18,057 nucleotides of DNA. Source: CAYWNA01 sp964459305. GTDB taxonomy: Bacteria; Planctomycetota; Planctomycetia; Pirellulales; Pirellulaceae. Every line of letters starts with the position of its first letter. Position 1 is the stretch's first letter. The notes beneath the pieces are model-generated. The model made no database searches. It saw nothing but the letters and a program-made list of their open reading frames with translations, and was not told the origin of the DNA. Location of the stretch: positions 1-18,057 of the forward strand of contig CAYWNA010000269.1 of the NCBI GenBank assembly GCA_964459305.1. The letters run 5' to 3'. Shown in pieces: positions 7,544 through 14,723 of the stretch. The position numbers and the translations under genes are program-made.

Positions 7544-8333
7544 CCGACGTGAAATGGTAGAGGAAGACGCCCGCTGCCACGTTGACATTCAATGAGTCGA
7601 CGCCCTGGCTCATGGGAATCGTTGCCCAGTCGTCGCACATTTCGATCCACTCGCGATCAAGCCCGAAGCCTTCGCTCCCCAAAAGCAACGCGGTTCGATT
7701 GGGACGAACTACGCTCGCAAGTGGTTGCGCATGTTCGTCGAGAACGGCCGCGACCAGTCGCACGCTGAATTCACGCTGCAATGTAAGCAAGTCGGCCCGC
7801 AGATCAACCGACTCGACGATAGGCACGCTCAAGTTTGCTCCCATCGACGTGCGCGTCACGCGACGAGAAAACGGATCGGCACAGTTCGGCCCCATGAGGA
7901 TGGCTGTGGCTCCGAAGGCCGCGCTCGTACGGATGATCCCGCCCAGGTTTTCCGGATTCTGAATGCCGATACAAACGATGGTCGAGGAAATGGGCGGAAC
8001 GGAGTCCATCACCGTTCGTAGATCCGGGCTGGTGGGACGGTAGCCGCAGCCAAGAACGCCTCGGTGGAAACGAAAGCCGGCGATCTCTTCAAGCAAAGGG
8101 CGCTTCGTGACATACAACGGCGTGTCCGGCGGCACCAAGGGGCGCAAGCGATCCAAGAACCGCCCTTCCGTTAGAACAGAGGCAACGGCAAGGTTGCTGA
8201 CCAACAGCCGCTCGGTCATCATCAGCCCTTCGACGACGAACAGACTCTGCCGGCGTTTCGCATAGGCTGATTTCAGATCTTGGTATATCGCGACGCGCGG
8301 GTCTTCGACATCATCAATTGTGACAACGGGCAT
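7515..8333 (-). CDS. SpoU/TrmH-family RNA 2'-O-ribose methyltransferase
   Basis: The product has 272 residues. It contains the three motifs of the SPOUT knotted methyltransferases: motif 1 NPENLGGIIRTSAAFGA with N126 and the catalytic-type R135; motif 2 LLLGSEGFGL around residues 216-225; motif 3 IPMSQGVDSLNVNVAAG at about 239-255, with S247-L248-N249. The N-terminal 100 residues resemble the substrate-binding domain found before the SPOUT core in RlmB- and TsnR-like members. The reaction is SAM-dependent 2'-O-methylation of a ribose in rRNA or tRNA. The exact target cannot be told from sequence; 23S rRNA is a reasonable guess given the extra N-domain. The start at 8333 gives a complete N-domain. 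The 3' end overlaps that of the HEAT lipoprotein gene. Confidence 0.93.
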   Translation of the reverse strand: MPVVTIDDVEDPRVAIYQDLKSAYAKRRQSLFVVEGLMMTERLLVSNLAVASVLTEGRFLDRLRPLVPPDTPLYVTKRPLLEEIAGFRFHRGVLGCGYRPTSPDLRTVMDSVPPISSTIVCIGIQNPENLGGIIRTSAAFGATAILMGPNCADPFSRRVTRTSMGANLSVPIVESVDLRADLLTLQREFSVRLVAAVLDEHAQPLASVVRPNRTALLLGSEGFGLDREWIEMCDDWATIPMSQGVDSLNVNVAAGVFLYHFTSASRQMNGEG

Positions 8334-8396
8334 CGTTCAAAAATCTACGTGTACTTTCGCGGGGAAATCCCCAACCTGCCGTTGCCGCAGATCCAG

Positions 8397-8413
8397 GCGG
8401 GTCCGAGACCCGC
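8397..8413. repeat. Short GC-rich hairpin
   Basis: GCGGGTC and GACCCGC form a perfect 7-bp stem around a CGA loop. It lies just beyond the larger nested inverted repeat and 64 bases before the start of the methyltransferase gene on the minus strand. A second weak stem, CCCCA/TGGGG, occupies 8426-8443 and would compete with the larger structure. Confidence 0.6.
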
Positions 8414-8440
8414 GGCGCCGGAATCCCCCAATTCTCACTG

Positions 8441-8573
8441 GGGCGCAGGAAGGGGTTGGTAGCTGAATTCGCAAAAATTCAAGCGGTGAGGGCGTAATCC
8501 GCCTGAATTCCTGCGAATCCAGCTACGAATCTTGTCAACGAATCCTGTCGGCTGCAAACCCGTTCCTGCGCCC
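8441..8573 (-). repeat. Nested inverted repeat; candidate structured RNA or palindromic element
   Basis: The outer arms are 8441-8457 and 8557-8573 and match 16 of 17 positions (GGGCGCAGGAAGGGGTT against the complement of AACCCGTTCCTGCGCCC). The inner arms are 8459-8486 and 8499-8526, giving a 28-position stem around a 12-base loop (8487-8498). In the inner stem 24 positions are Watson-Crick. The other four (8466/8519, 8474/8511, 8475/8510, 8482/8503) are A opposite C on the plus strand and therefore U-G pairs in minus-strand RNA. The stem is thus fully paired only as minus-strand RNA. The right flank between the stems contains three CGAATC copies at 8514, 8526 and 8539. The element lies about 50 bases downstream of the STAS gene stop and upstream of the methyltransferase gene, both on the minus strand. 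It could be a terminator without a U-tract, a processing site, or a palindromic repeat. Confidence 0.75.
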
Positions 8574-8623
8574 TTCCCACTGTGCCGAGTGTACCATCGA
8601 CTCCGGAGGCCATCCTCCGCGGT

Positions 8624-9079
8624 TCAGAGATTTGCCAACGCAGCTTCTTGGTCATCCGAGATGTCGAAGACCGTTTCGAGCCTGGAGTCATGGAACGCCT
8701 CGCGCACGAATGGATGCAGCCCGCACAGAATGAGCGTTCCTTTGGCGGCCCGTATTCGCTTGTTCAAAGCCACAAGTCTGGCGATGAATGCACTGCTCAT
8801 GAAGTCAAGCGCCGATAACTGAACAACCACGCGCGGAACGCCGCTGGGGCTGACGAGGGAATCGGCGAGGCGCTCGATCTCGGCGTGTTCCGGCGTCTTA
8901 CCCGGAATAGCGCAAAGTACGGCCACATCATCGAACATTCTCTTGCAACACCACAATGGGTATCCGCAATCCGGGCAGGGAGCATCAAAGGGTGGTGATG
9001 GTGGCTCCGTCGCTACCTTCGTGTCGCACACCGGACATCGATACGGCATGTTCTCGCGTTTCTCACGCTCAGTACCCAT
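8624..9079 (-). CDS. Zinc-ribbon plus STAS-domain protein (anti-sigma factor antagonist type)
   Basis: The product has 151 residues. ATG 9079 follows the GGAAGGAT purine run at 9086-9093. A second ATG ten codons on is possible but lacks such a site. The N-terminus has two CxxC knuckles (C15/C18 in CPVC, C35/C38 in CPDC), as in a zinc ribbon, with further Cys at 44, 45 and 56. Residues about 52-150 fit a STAS domain: VVVQLSALDFMSSAFIARLV, then GTLILCGLHPFVREAF, then LETVF. In SpoIIAA/RsbV-type proteins the switch segment reads Asp-Ser-Ser/Thr-Gly. Here it is Ser95-Ser96-Ala, so the acidic residue is missing while serines remain for possible phosphorylation. Likely role: partner-switching regulation through a serine kinase. 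No kinase or sigma factor is adjacent. Confidence 0.85.
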   Translation of the reverse strand: MGTEREKRENMPYRCPVCDTKVATEPPSPPFDAPCPDCGYPLWCCKRMFDDVAVLCAIPGKTPEHAEIERLADSLVSPSGVPRVVVQLSALDFMSSAFIARLVALNKRIRAAKGTLILCGLHPFVREAFHDSRLETVFDISDDQEAALANL

Positions 9080-9267
9080 CGTTCGATCCTTCCAGAGTAC
9101 CAGACCTCGGCTAAGGCCATCGCCCGATTAGCTAGATCTGCAGAGGGGGTCGATGGTGACCAAAGTTTCTATGTGCATCATCTCCCAGAACAGGTCTGAA
9201 GGAAATGCCAAAAGCAGGGTATTTGAAGTGCGTACGATAGTGCTGTGCTGCGATCCGGGCGGCAAGT

Positions 9268-9606
9268 CTAAATTGCGATGCCCAGCCGCGCTGCCCGTGT
9301 CCGGAGAGCACGCTCGAAATACGGAAACGGGTACCGCTTGTGGCGCCGAGCCCATTGGAAGGTGCTCACTACCAAATCCAGTGGCAAGCGATCGGTTTCA
9401 ACCAAGTTCACCACTCGGCGAATGAAAGCGAATTCGGCCGGCAATCGAGCGCGCAAACCGCTTTCCAGTTGGTCCTGCAAATCGGCTACCTCGATCGCAA
9501 TACTTCCTCCCGATGCCGCGAGTGTGTCACTGCAGTGGAATTGGGTCTCGTTGGAAAGCCAGAACGCGACTACCAGGAGACATGCGACTGCTTGTCGAGC
9601 TGACAT
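9268..9606 (-). CDS. Small exported protein of unknown function
   Basis: The product has 112 residues. ATG 9606 has a strong GGAGG with a 7-base spacer, which makes a real gene likely. Residues 1-25 resemble a signal peptide or membrane anchor (ACLLVVAFWLSN core). Residues about 54-110 are rich in charged and aromatic residues: RLPAEFAFIRRVVNLVETDRL, then STFQWARRHK and RYPFPYFERALRTRAARLGI. The pattern looks helical and basic, with a conserved-looking core. I do not recognise a named family. It lies 188 bases upstream of the STAS gene on the same strand, and a shared promoter is possible. Confidence 0.6.
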   Translation of the reverse strand: MSARQAVACLLVVAFWLSNETQFHCSDTLAASGGSIAIEVADLQDQLESGLRARLPAEFAFIRRVVNLVETDRLPLDLVVSTFQWARRHKRYPFPYFERALRTRAARLGIAI

Positions 9607-9984
9607 CCACCAACCTCCATGCTGAACTCGCAGATTGCCGGGAGCCTTGTACTGAAACAGCGGATGGGCGGCAAGGTCAGTTCGCAGCCGGATGGATAGC
9701 TCGATTTGTCCATGACGGTCCAGGCATTTGTGGAAACCTGCAAAACGACCGTAACCTGTTCAATCGGCAGAGGTTGTGCCAACGCCCTCCTCTGGTGCCC
9801 AGTCGAGATACGAACTATAATTGTGGTTTGCTCGGTTGGTCTTGACGATAAGACTGACGCGAAGGCAGCGGGCTTGGCCAGTGCCTTGCTTTCGCTTCGG
9901 GTTACTTTGAAGGTGCCCATTTGAGCCGCCAGAGGTTTAGGCTTTCTGAGGGCTGAGATGGGCCTTGGCGGGCGGAGCCGTCGG
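9607..9984. other. Interval without a confident gene
   Basis: About 380 bases lie between the divergent small exported protein and the acylphosphatase. A minus-strand open frame from 10004 to 9570 covers it (internal ATG near 9921), but it has no recognisable family, mixed third-position base use and no clear ribosome binding site, and it overlaps the start of the better-supported neighbour. A shorter plus-strand frame at 9706-9924 is equally unconvincing. A TATAAT hexamer at 9816-9821 lacks a -35 partner. The region should hold promoters for both flanking genes. Confidence 0.4.
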
Positions 9985-10272
9985 ATGGTGACCAGTCCTC
10001 CCACTCAGCGACGAGATATCTACTACTCGGGGCTGGTGCAGGGAGTTGGATTCCGGTACACGGCCCATCGACTCGCTCGCAACTACGAGGTGACCGGGTT
10101 TGTGCAGAATCTGCCGGACGGCCGTGTGCACATGATCGTCGAGGGCGTAGGCCGGGAAGTCGATTCATTTTTGCACGATTTGGCTCGTTCGATGAGCGGA
10201 TACATAGAAGATCAGGCGGTTGATGTTGTGTCGTCCACTGGGGAGTACGCCGAGTTTGCGATACGCTTCTGA
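9985..10272 (+). CDS. acyP: Acylphosphatase
   Basis: The product has 95 residues, close to the family norm of about 90-100. ATG 9985 has GGAG seven bases upstream; an ATG at 9958 would add nine residues. The signature is clear: the phosphate-binding loop YSGLVQGVGFRYTAHRLA, with the catalytic Arg in GFR, then the VTGFVQNLPDGRVHMIVEG segment with the catalytic Asn in VQN. The enzyme hydrolyses carboxyl-phosphate bonds such as acetyl or acyl phosphate in the cytoplasm. A 6-bp inverted repeat, GAGCGT/ACGCTC at 10271-10285, starts at the stop codon. The next gene begins 113 bases downstream on the same strand; joint transcription is uncertain. Confidence 0.94.
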   Translation: MVTSPPTQRRDIYYSGLVQGVGFRYTAHRLARNYEVTGFVQNLPDGRVHMIVEGVGREVDSFLHDLARSMSGYIEDQAVDVVSSTGEYAEFAIRF

Positions 10273-10385
10273 GCGTGCGACGCTCGTTAGCGGAGGGATT
10301 TTGCGAACTGGCAGGGAACTGGCTGCGTAGTGTTGGAAGGGTTGTTGTCGCGCCAATCTTTTGGAGAGAATCTGGGAAATTTCGC

Positions 10386-12035
10386 ATGAGTGACTTGGTT
10401 TTGATCGGAGCGGTCGAATCGTGGATGAGCACTTGGTTGACGCCGTTGTGGTTGCTAGGTGTCGGTGCGTTGGCTGGGCTTTTGCTCTTGCTTGTCTTCT
10501 GGCTGCTGGCTGCTATTGTGTCGAAGATACCTCCCTTTGGTGAGTTGAGCGAGCGAACGAGACGAGCTCAACAGGGCGGGAATCTTGCTCGGATACTGCA
10601 GAGCATCATCCGGCCTTTCGTAGTCATGGTTTCGCGCCGCACCGTGTCGGAAGTCCCGTCGGCTGTGCGCGAGGGCGTTCTCTGGCCGCTATTTATTATA
10701 ACAGTGTCGCTCGCCGGCTTCGGCGTTGTGGGCACGTTCCTCGTTAAGGACCCGGGCGCACTTGTTGCCTCACTGAAGCGCGTGCCGTTCGTTGGCACGC
10801 AGACGACGACGCATCAGGTGCCTATGTCTGAACCGGAAGACCCAGACGACGAGTTCTCCGACCTTGTCACACACGAGATTGCCGTCACGTTCAAGAGCGA
10901 TGAAGTGGGTAGAGTCGTTTTCAAGAGCGACCAGAATCTGACGGTTGCCACACGGCCTTTTCTGGAGGTCAAACCTGGAGCTACCGTCGATGTGATTGCG
11001 GACGAAGAGACCACGTGGTTCAAAGGCGAGCAGAACACCAATCCGTTCGTCGAAGAAGACGTGGCAAGGCTGTACGTGCGCAATCTGGGAAGCGCCACCG
11101 CAAACGTGGAACTGTCCGTGGTCACCTTGCCGCCGCATCCCGAAGTGACCGCCATCCCAATCATGGCAGTAGCCGTCGTCGCCGTATTCTTGTTGTACTT
11201 GTTTCAGCGGTCGGTCGCGCCGCGACTGTCGGCGATCGCGCTTTCCACGTACAAATCGGAGATCGCGCAGCCGTTGTTCACGATCATCTTGGCCCTGGGG
11301 GTTGTCTTGCTCGTGCTGTTCCTCTGGATACCGTACAACACATTTGGCGAAGACATCAAGATGCTCAAGGATTCGGGGCTGACGCTGATCATGATCTTTG
11401 GCATCGTTCAGGCAGTCTGGGCAGCCAGTACGTCGGTTGCCGAGGAGATCGAGGGGCGTACGGCGTTGACGGTCCTGTCCAAGCCCATCGGTCGGCGGTC
11501 TTTCATCGGAGGGAAGTTCTTGGGTATCACCTGGACGGTGGCTTTCTTGTTTATCGCGTTGGGCCTAATGCTGCTGATCGTGGTGGCGTACAAGTTGATC
11601 TACGACGCGCGCGAGTCGTCCCAAGTGAGTTCAGTGACCTGGCAGATGTGCCACATGGAGATGATCCGTACCGTGCCGGGATTGGTGCTGGCCTTTATGG
11701 AGACGATCGTGCTGGCGGCACTCAGCGTCGCCATTTCCACTCGAATGCCTCTGCTGGCAAATTTCGTGATTTGTTTCACCATCTATCTACTGGGCCACCT
11801 GACGCCTTTGATCGTGCAGTCGTCCGTTGGGCACTTCGTATTTGTGAAGTTCTTTGGGCAGTTGATCGCCACCATCTTTCCCGTCCTGGATCACTTCAAC
11901 ATACAGGCAGCCGTAGCTGCCGGCATTCCTGTGCCCTATACGTATCTGCTGATTTCGCTGGTCTATTGCCTTATTTATAGCGTGATCGCCATGCTACTGG
12001 CACTTGTCCTTTTTGAGGACCGCGACCTCGCGTGA
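10386..12035 (+). CDS. ABC-2-type transporter permease with large extracytoplasmic insert
   Basis: The product has 549 residues from ATG 10386, with GGGAA eight bases upstream. A GTG at 10275 would add 37 residues and is less likely. A hydrophobic segment at about 17-40 and one at about 99-121 are followed by an extracytoplasmic region of roughly 130 residues rich in short strands (HEIAVTFKSDEVGRVVF, then FLEVKPGATVDVIAD). After a membrane segment at about 254-276 comes a cluster of further segments typical of ABC-2 permeases. This includes the cytoplasmic coupling segment EEIEGRTALTVLSKPIGRRSF, often seen in multi-copper or antibiotic ABC-2 exporters. The substrate is unknown. No intact ATPase subunit lies in the window. 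The next gene, 10 bases downstream, encodes an ABC-exporter-like protein with degenerate nucleotide-binding motifs. Confidence 0.88.
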   Translation: MSDLVLIGAVESWMSTWLTPLWLLGVGALAGLLLLLVFWLLAAIVSKIPPFGELSERTRRAQQGGNLARILQSIIRPFVVMVSRRTVSEVPSAVREGVLWPLFIITVSLAGFGVVGTFLVKDPGALVASLKRVPFVGTQTTTHQVPMSEPEDPDDEFSDLVTHEIAVTFKSDEVGRVVFKSDQNLTVATRPFLEVKPGATVDVIADEETTWFKGEQNTNPFVEEDVARLYVRNLGSATANVELSVVTLPPHPEVTAIPIMAVAVVAVFLLYLFQRSVAPRLSAIALSTYKSEIAQPLFTIILALGVVLLVLFLWIPYNTFGEDIKMLKDSGLTLIMIFGIVQAVWAASTSVAEEIEGRTALTVLSKPIGRRSFIGGKFLGITWTVAFLFIALGLMLLIVVAYKLIYDARESSQVSSVTWQMCHMEMIRTVPGLVLAFMETIVLAALSVAISTRMPLLANFVICFTIYLLGHLTPLIVQSSVGHFVFVKFFGQLIATIFPVLDHFNIQAAVAAGIPVPYTYLLISLVYCLIYSVIAMLLALVLFEDRDLA

Positions 12036-12045
12036 ACCTGTCGAG

Positions 12046-13869
12046 ATGCACTGGTCTTCGTTCGAACGGGCGAACCGATTTGGCAACACAAGCCGTCGCA
12101 AACTTTTTGCGTACGCGCTGGGTTGGTGTTCATCGCTTCCTGCGGTGTTATTGGCGGCCAATGTGGGTCTGATTGCCCATTTGCTGCTCAATCGCAACGG
12201 AGGAGGCGGTCAGACACCGCGAGACTGGTTTCTCGAAATACTCCAGTCCTACGTCGGCAGCGACATCACGGCGGCGGGATGGTGGGGGCGGTCCGACTAC
12301 TATCTGCTGGCGCTGATCGCGGCATTCTTGTTGTTGTCGCTGCTGGAATCGTTGTTGATGCTTCTCCATTTCCGGATGGCCGACAAGGCCGCCTTGGAGA
12401 CGGTGGGCAGATTACAGGTGGCAATCTGCGAACAGATACCGCGACTGGCGGCCGAGGAGCATTTCAGTGCGGGAACTTCTTCGCCGGAACATCTGCTGAC
12501 CGACAGATCAGACGTTTTACGGGACGGACTTTCGTGTTGGTGGAAGGCGTTTCCTCGGGCTGCCTGTCTTGTCAGTGTCTTTGTTCTGCTGGCGGCTGTC
12601 ATTGATTTCTTTCTTACGCTTTGTGCGTTATTGCTTGCGGCATCTGCCTGGTGGATTTGCCACCGTATGCAACGGCGAATGAATACCGAGACGGAGCGCA
12701 ACCGAGAGCAGGCGGACAGGCGGCGGGAGGGGCTCCTGGACCAGATTCACACGGCCCGCTCGATCTCCGCTTTTTCGCACGAACCTGTCGCAAAGGTATC
12801 CTTGGCGGAGGCAATCGGGCGGTACGACGAAGACAGGGAACGGGCGATCGCAAGACAGTTGGCGTTGGGGCCATCGCTGTTCCTATTGTCTTACCTGAGC
12901 GCGGCGTTGATCGTGTTCGTGGTTGGTTTCTCGCAGGAAACGAGTTTGACCAATGCGGCAATTCTGGCCTATGTCTTTGGTCGGGCTTGCTTCCCGATGT
13001 ACCGTTTGCGACTTGCATTGGCAACAATCGATGAAGCGGAGGAGGCAGCGACCGAGGTTTTCGCCTATCTGGATCGTGTTCCGCCAGTTGGTCAGATTGC
13101 TGGGGCAATGCAAATGGCCGAGATTTCGCAGGCGGTACGGTTGGACGGCGTTTCACTCGCCGTCGACGATGGCGACAACGTCCTGTTGAGCGATGTGTCG
13201 CTGTCGGTTCCCGCGGGCGATCAGGTTGCTATCCTGGCAACTTCCGATGCCACGAGACGGGCGTTGGTGGATTTGGTGTTGCGGTTCAAGGATTCCGACG
13301 ACGGCCGGATTTTCTTTGACGACGCCGATATTCGAACGATCGCTTTGGATTCTTTGCGTTCGCGAACGGCATTCGCACCAGCCGACGGGATGTTGTTTAC
13401 CGGTACGGTCACGGACAATATCCTGTGCGCCAGAAGCGGCTTCGGTCAAGAACACATCGAGCAAGCGGCCAAGTTGACCGGTGTATTGGACGCCGTTCAA
13501 CAGTTGCCACAGAACTTCCAGGCAACAATCGGCCCGTATGGGCGCACCGTGAGCAGGATGGCCGCTTTCCAAATCGGGCTGGCACGCGCCATCCTGGCAG
13601 ACCCGTTGCTGATCATCATCGAAGAACCACCGCAGCCATTGGATGAAAATGAAGAGGCTCAAATAGACGCCGCCGTCCGCCAGGCCGTCGCGAAACGCAC
13701 GGCCATTGTCCTGGCGTCGCGTCTGCCAACGTTGCGAGAGGCAAACTCCGTCTATCTGATCCACGAAGGCAAACTCCACGGGCAGGCGACTCACGCCGAG
13801 TTGCTCAAAGAGAACGAACTGTATCGACATCTGAACTACCTCCTGTTCAATCCCTTCAGGGATCTATGA
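12046..13869 (+). CDS. ABC-exporter-like protein with degenerate nucleotide-binding domain
   Basis: The product has 607 residues. ATG 12046 lies 10 bases after the permease stop; a TTG at 12004 would overlap the permease. The N-terminal half (to about 320) has the hydrophobic segments of a type I exporter transmembrane domain. The C-terminal half aligns in order with an ABC ATPase, but each catalytic motif is altered. Walker A is ILATSDATRRAL (396-407): the glycines are Ala/Asp/Thr and the Lys-Ser is Arg404-Arg405. The Q-loop Gln is Pro445. LSGGQ is VSRMA (502-506). Walker B Asp is Glu526, although Glu527 remains. The H-loop His is Ser558. The LFxGTV, GLARAIL and LD of the D-loop are kept. 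The frame is intact over its whole length, so this is not simple decay. It probably binds or hydrolyses ATP poorly. A structural or regulatory role beside the adjacent permease is inferred. Confidence 0.88.
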   Translation: MHWSSFERANRFGNTSRRKLFAYALGWCSSLPAVLLAANVGLIAHLLLNRNGGGGQTPRDWFLEILQSYVGSDITAAGWWGRSDYYLLALIAAFLLLSLLESLLMLLHFRMADKAALETVGRLQVAICEQIPRLAAEEHFSAGTSSPEHLLTDRSDVLRDGLSCWWKAFPRAACLVSVFVLLAAVIDFFLTLCALLLAASAWWICHRMQRRMNTETERNREQADRRREGLLDQIHTARSISAFSHEPVAKVSLAEAIGRYDEDRERAIARQLALGPSLFLLSYLSAALIVFVVGFSQETSLTNAAILAYVFGRACFPMYRLRLALATIDEAEEAATEVFAYLDRVPPVGQIAGAMQMAEISQAVRLDGVSLAVDDGDNVLLSDVSLSVPAGDQVAILATSDATRRALVDLVLRFKDSDDGRIFFDDADIRTIALDSLRSRTAFAPADGMLFTGTVTDNILCARSGFGQEHIEQAAKLTGVLDAVQQLPQNFQATIGPYGRTVSRMAAFQIGLARAILADPLLIIIEEPPQPLDENEEAQIDAAVRQAVAKRTAIVLASRLPTLREANSVYLIHEGKLHGQATHAELLKENELYRHLNYLLFNPFRDL

Positions 13870-13876
13870 GACCGAG

Positions 13877-14674
13877 ATGAAGCAAGTCGACGTCGGCAAT
13901 ATCCGGCTGTGCGTGTCCGACCAGGGGCATGGACAGGTGCTCCTGCTCGTGCACGGCTTTCCCCTGGATCACTCGATGTGGGTGGGGCAGATTCAGAATC
14001 TTTCCCAGAATTTCCACGTGATCGCGCCGGATCTTCGCGGCTTCGGTCATAGCGACGTCACCGACGGAGTCGTCTCGATGGAGCAGTTGGCGGACGATCT
14101 GGCATCGCTGCTGGATGCGCTCGGCATCCGCGACAAGATCGCGCTCTGCGGGCTCTCCATGGGCGGGTACGTGGCTTGGCAGTTCTGGCACCGGCACCGG
14201 TCGCGTCTGAGCCATCTGATATTGTGTGACACGCGCGCCGTGGCGGACCCGCCGGAGGCGGCCGAAGCGAGGTTGGAATCCGCCGATCGGGCGAAGGCCG
14301 AAGGAGTGGGCTTCCTGGCGGATACGATGATGGGCAAGCTGTTCGCCGAATCGACGTTGCAGGATCGGCCTCATCTTGTCGAAGCCACGCGCAGCGTCAT
14401 GCTTGGAGCGCCGCCCGCAGGTGTCGCCGCCGCGCTGCGAGGCATGGCGGCCAGGCCCGATTTCACTGATATGTTGCCCAAGATCGATGTGCCAACCCTG
14501 ATCGTTTGCGGCCACCACGACACGATATCGACCATCGACGAGATGCAAGAAATCGCCCTGGGAATCCCCGGTTCCCGTTACGTGGAAATCCCCGATGCCG
14601 GTCACATGTCTCCGCTGGAGAATCCGTCCACGGTGAATCTCGCAATTCGGGACTTCCTTGCACACCAACCGTAG
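13877..14674 (+). CDS. Alpha/beta-fold hydrolase (3-oxoadipate enol-lactonase-like)
   Basis: The product has 265 residues, the usual length for the single-domain family. An oxyanion-hole HG lies at 26-27 (LLLVHGFPLDHSMW). Next come DLRGFGHSD at 52-60, the nucleophile elbow GLSMGG with Ser94, Asp215 in VCGHHDTIST and His243 in DAGHMSPLE, so the full Ser-Asp-His triad is present. The sequence style is near PcaD and other ester or lactone hydrolases, but the substrate cannot be assigned. No other aromatic-degradation gene is nearby. ATG 13877 lies 7 bases after the stop of the ABC-like gene, so the two are almost certainly co-transcribed. It converges on the esterase gene with a 49-base gap. Confidence 0.92.
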   Translation: MKQVDVGNIRLCVSDQGHGQVLLLVHGFPLDHSMWVGQIQNLSQNFHVIAPDLRGFGHSDVTDGVVSMEQLADDLASLLDALGIRDKIALCGLSMGGYVAWQFWHRHRSRLSHLILCDTRAVADPPEAAEARLESADRAKAEGVGFLADTMMGKLFAESTLQDRPHLVEATRSVMLGAPPAGVAAALRGMAARPDFTDMLPKIDVPTLIVCGHHDTISTIDEMQEIALGIPGSRYVEIPDAGHMSPLENPSTVNLAIRDFLAHQP

Positions 14675-14723
14675 CGCGGCGGTTTGGCCATAGGCCCGTC
14701 CTGCGAGCGGGATCTGCGAAGAC

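Larger units (their letters stand above)
8334..8623. other. Non-coding interval rich in inverted repeats
   Basis: This 290-base gap lies between two minus-strand genes. No ORF in it looks like a real gene. Three kinds of structure are visible: a short GGGGA/TCCCC palindrome at 8361-8372, a perfect 7-bp GC hairpin at 8397-8413, and the large nested inverted repeat at 8441-8573. None is followed by a T-run on either strand, so none is a classical intrinsic terminator. Confidence 0.6.

Noticed and set aside
9816..9821. TATAAT hexamer as a promoter of the acylphosphatase gene
   Set aside because: No -35-like hexamer lies 16-18 bases upstream, and the site is about 165 bases from the start.
11015..11980. 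Long plus-strand open frame (321 codons) inside the permease gene
   Set aside because: It is in a different frame of a clear membrane protein gene, and its Arg/His/Gly-rich translation matches no family pattern.
13231..13719. Degenerate ABC motifs as sequencing error or frameshift
   Set aside because: The frame is continuous, alignment with ABC ATPases holds before, between and after the motifs, and the changes are substitutions at separate sites.
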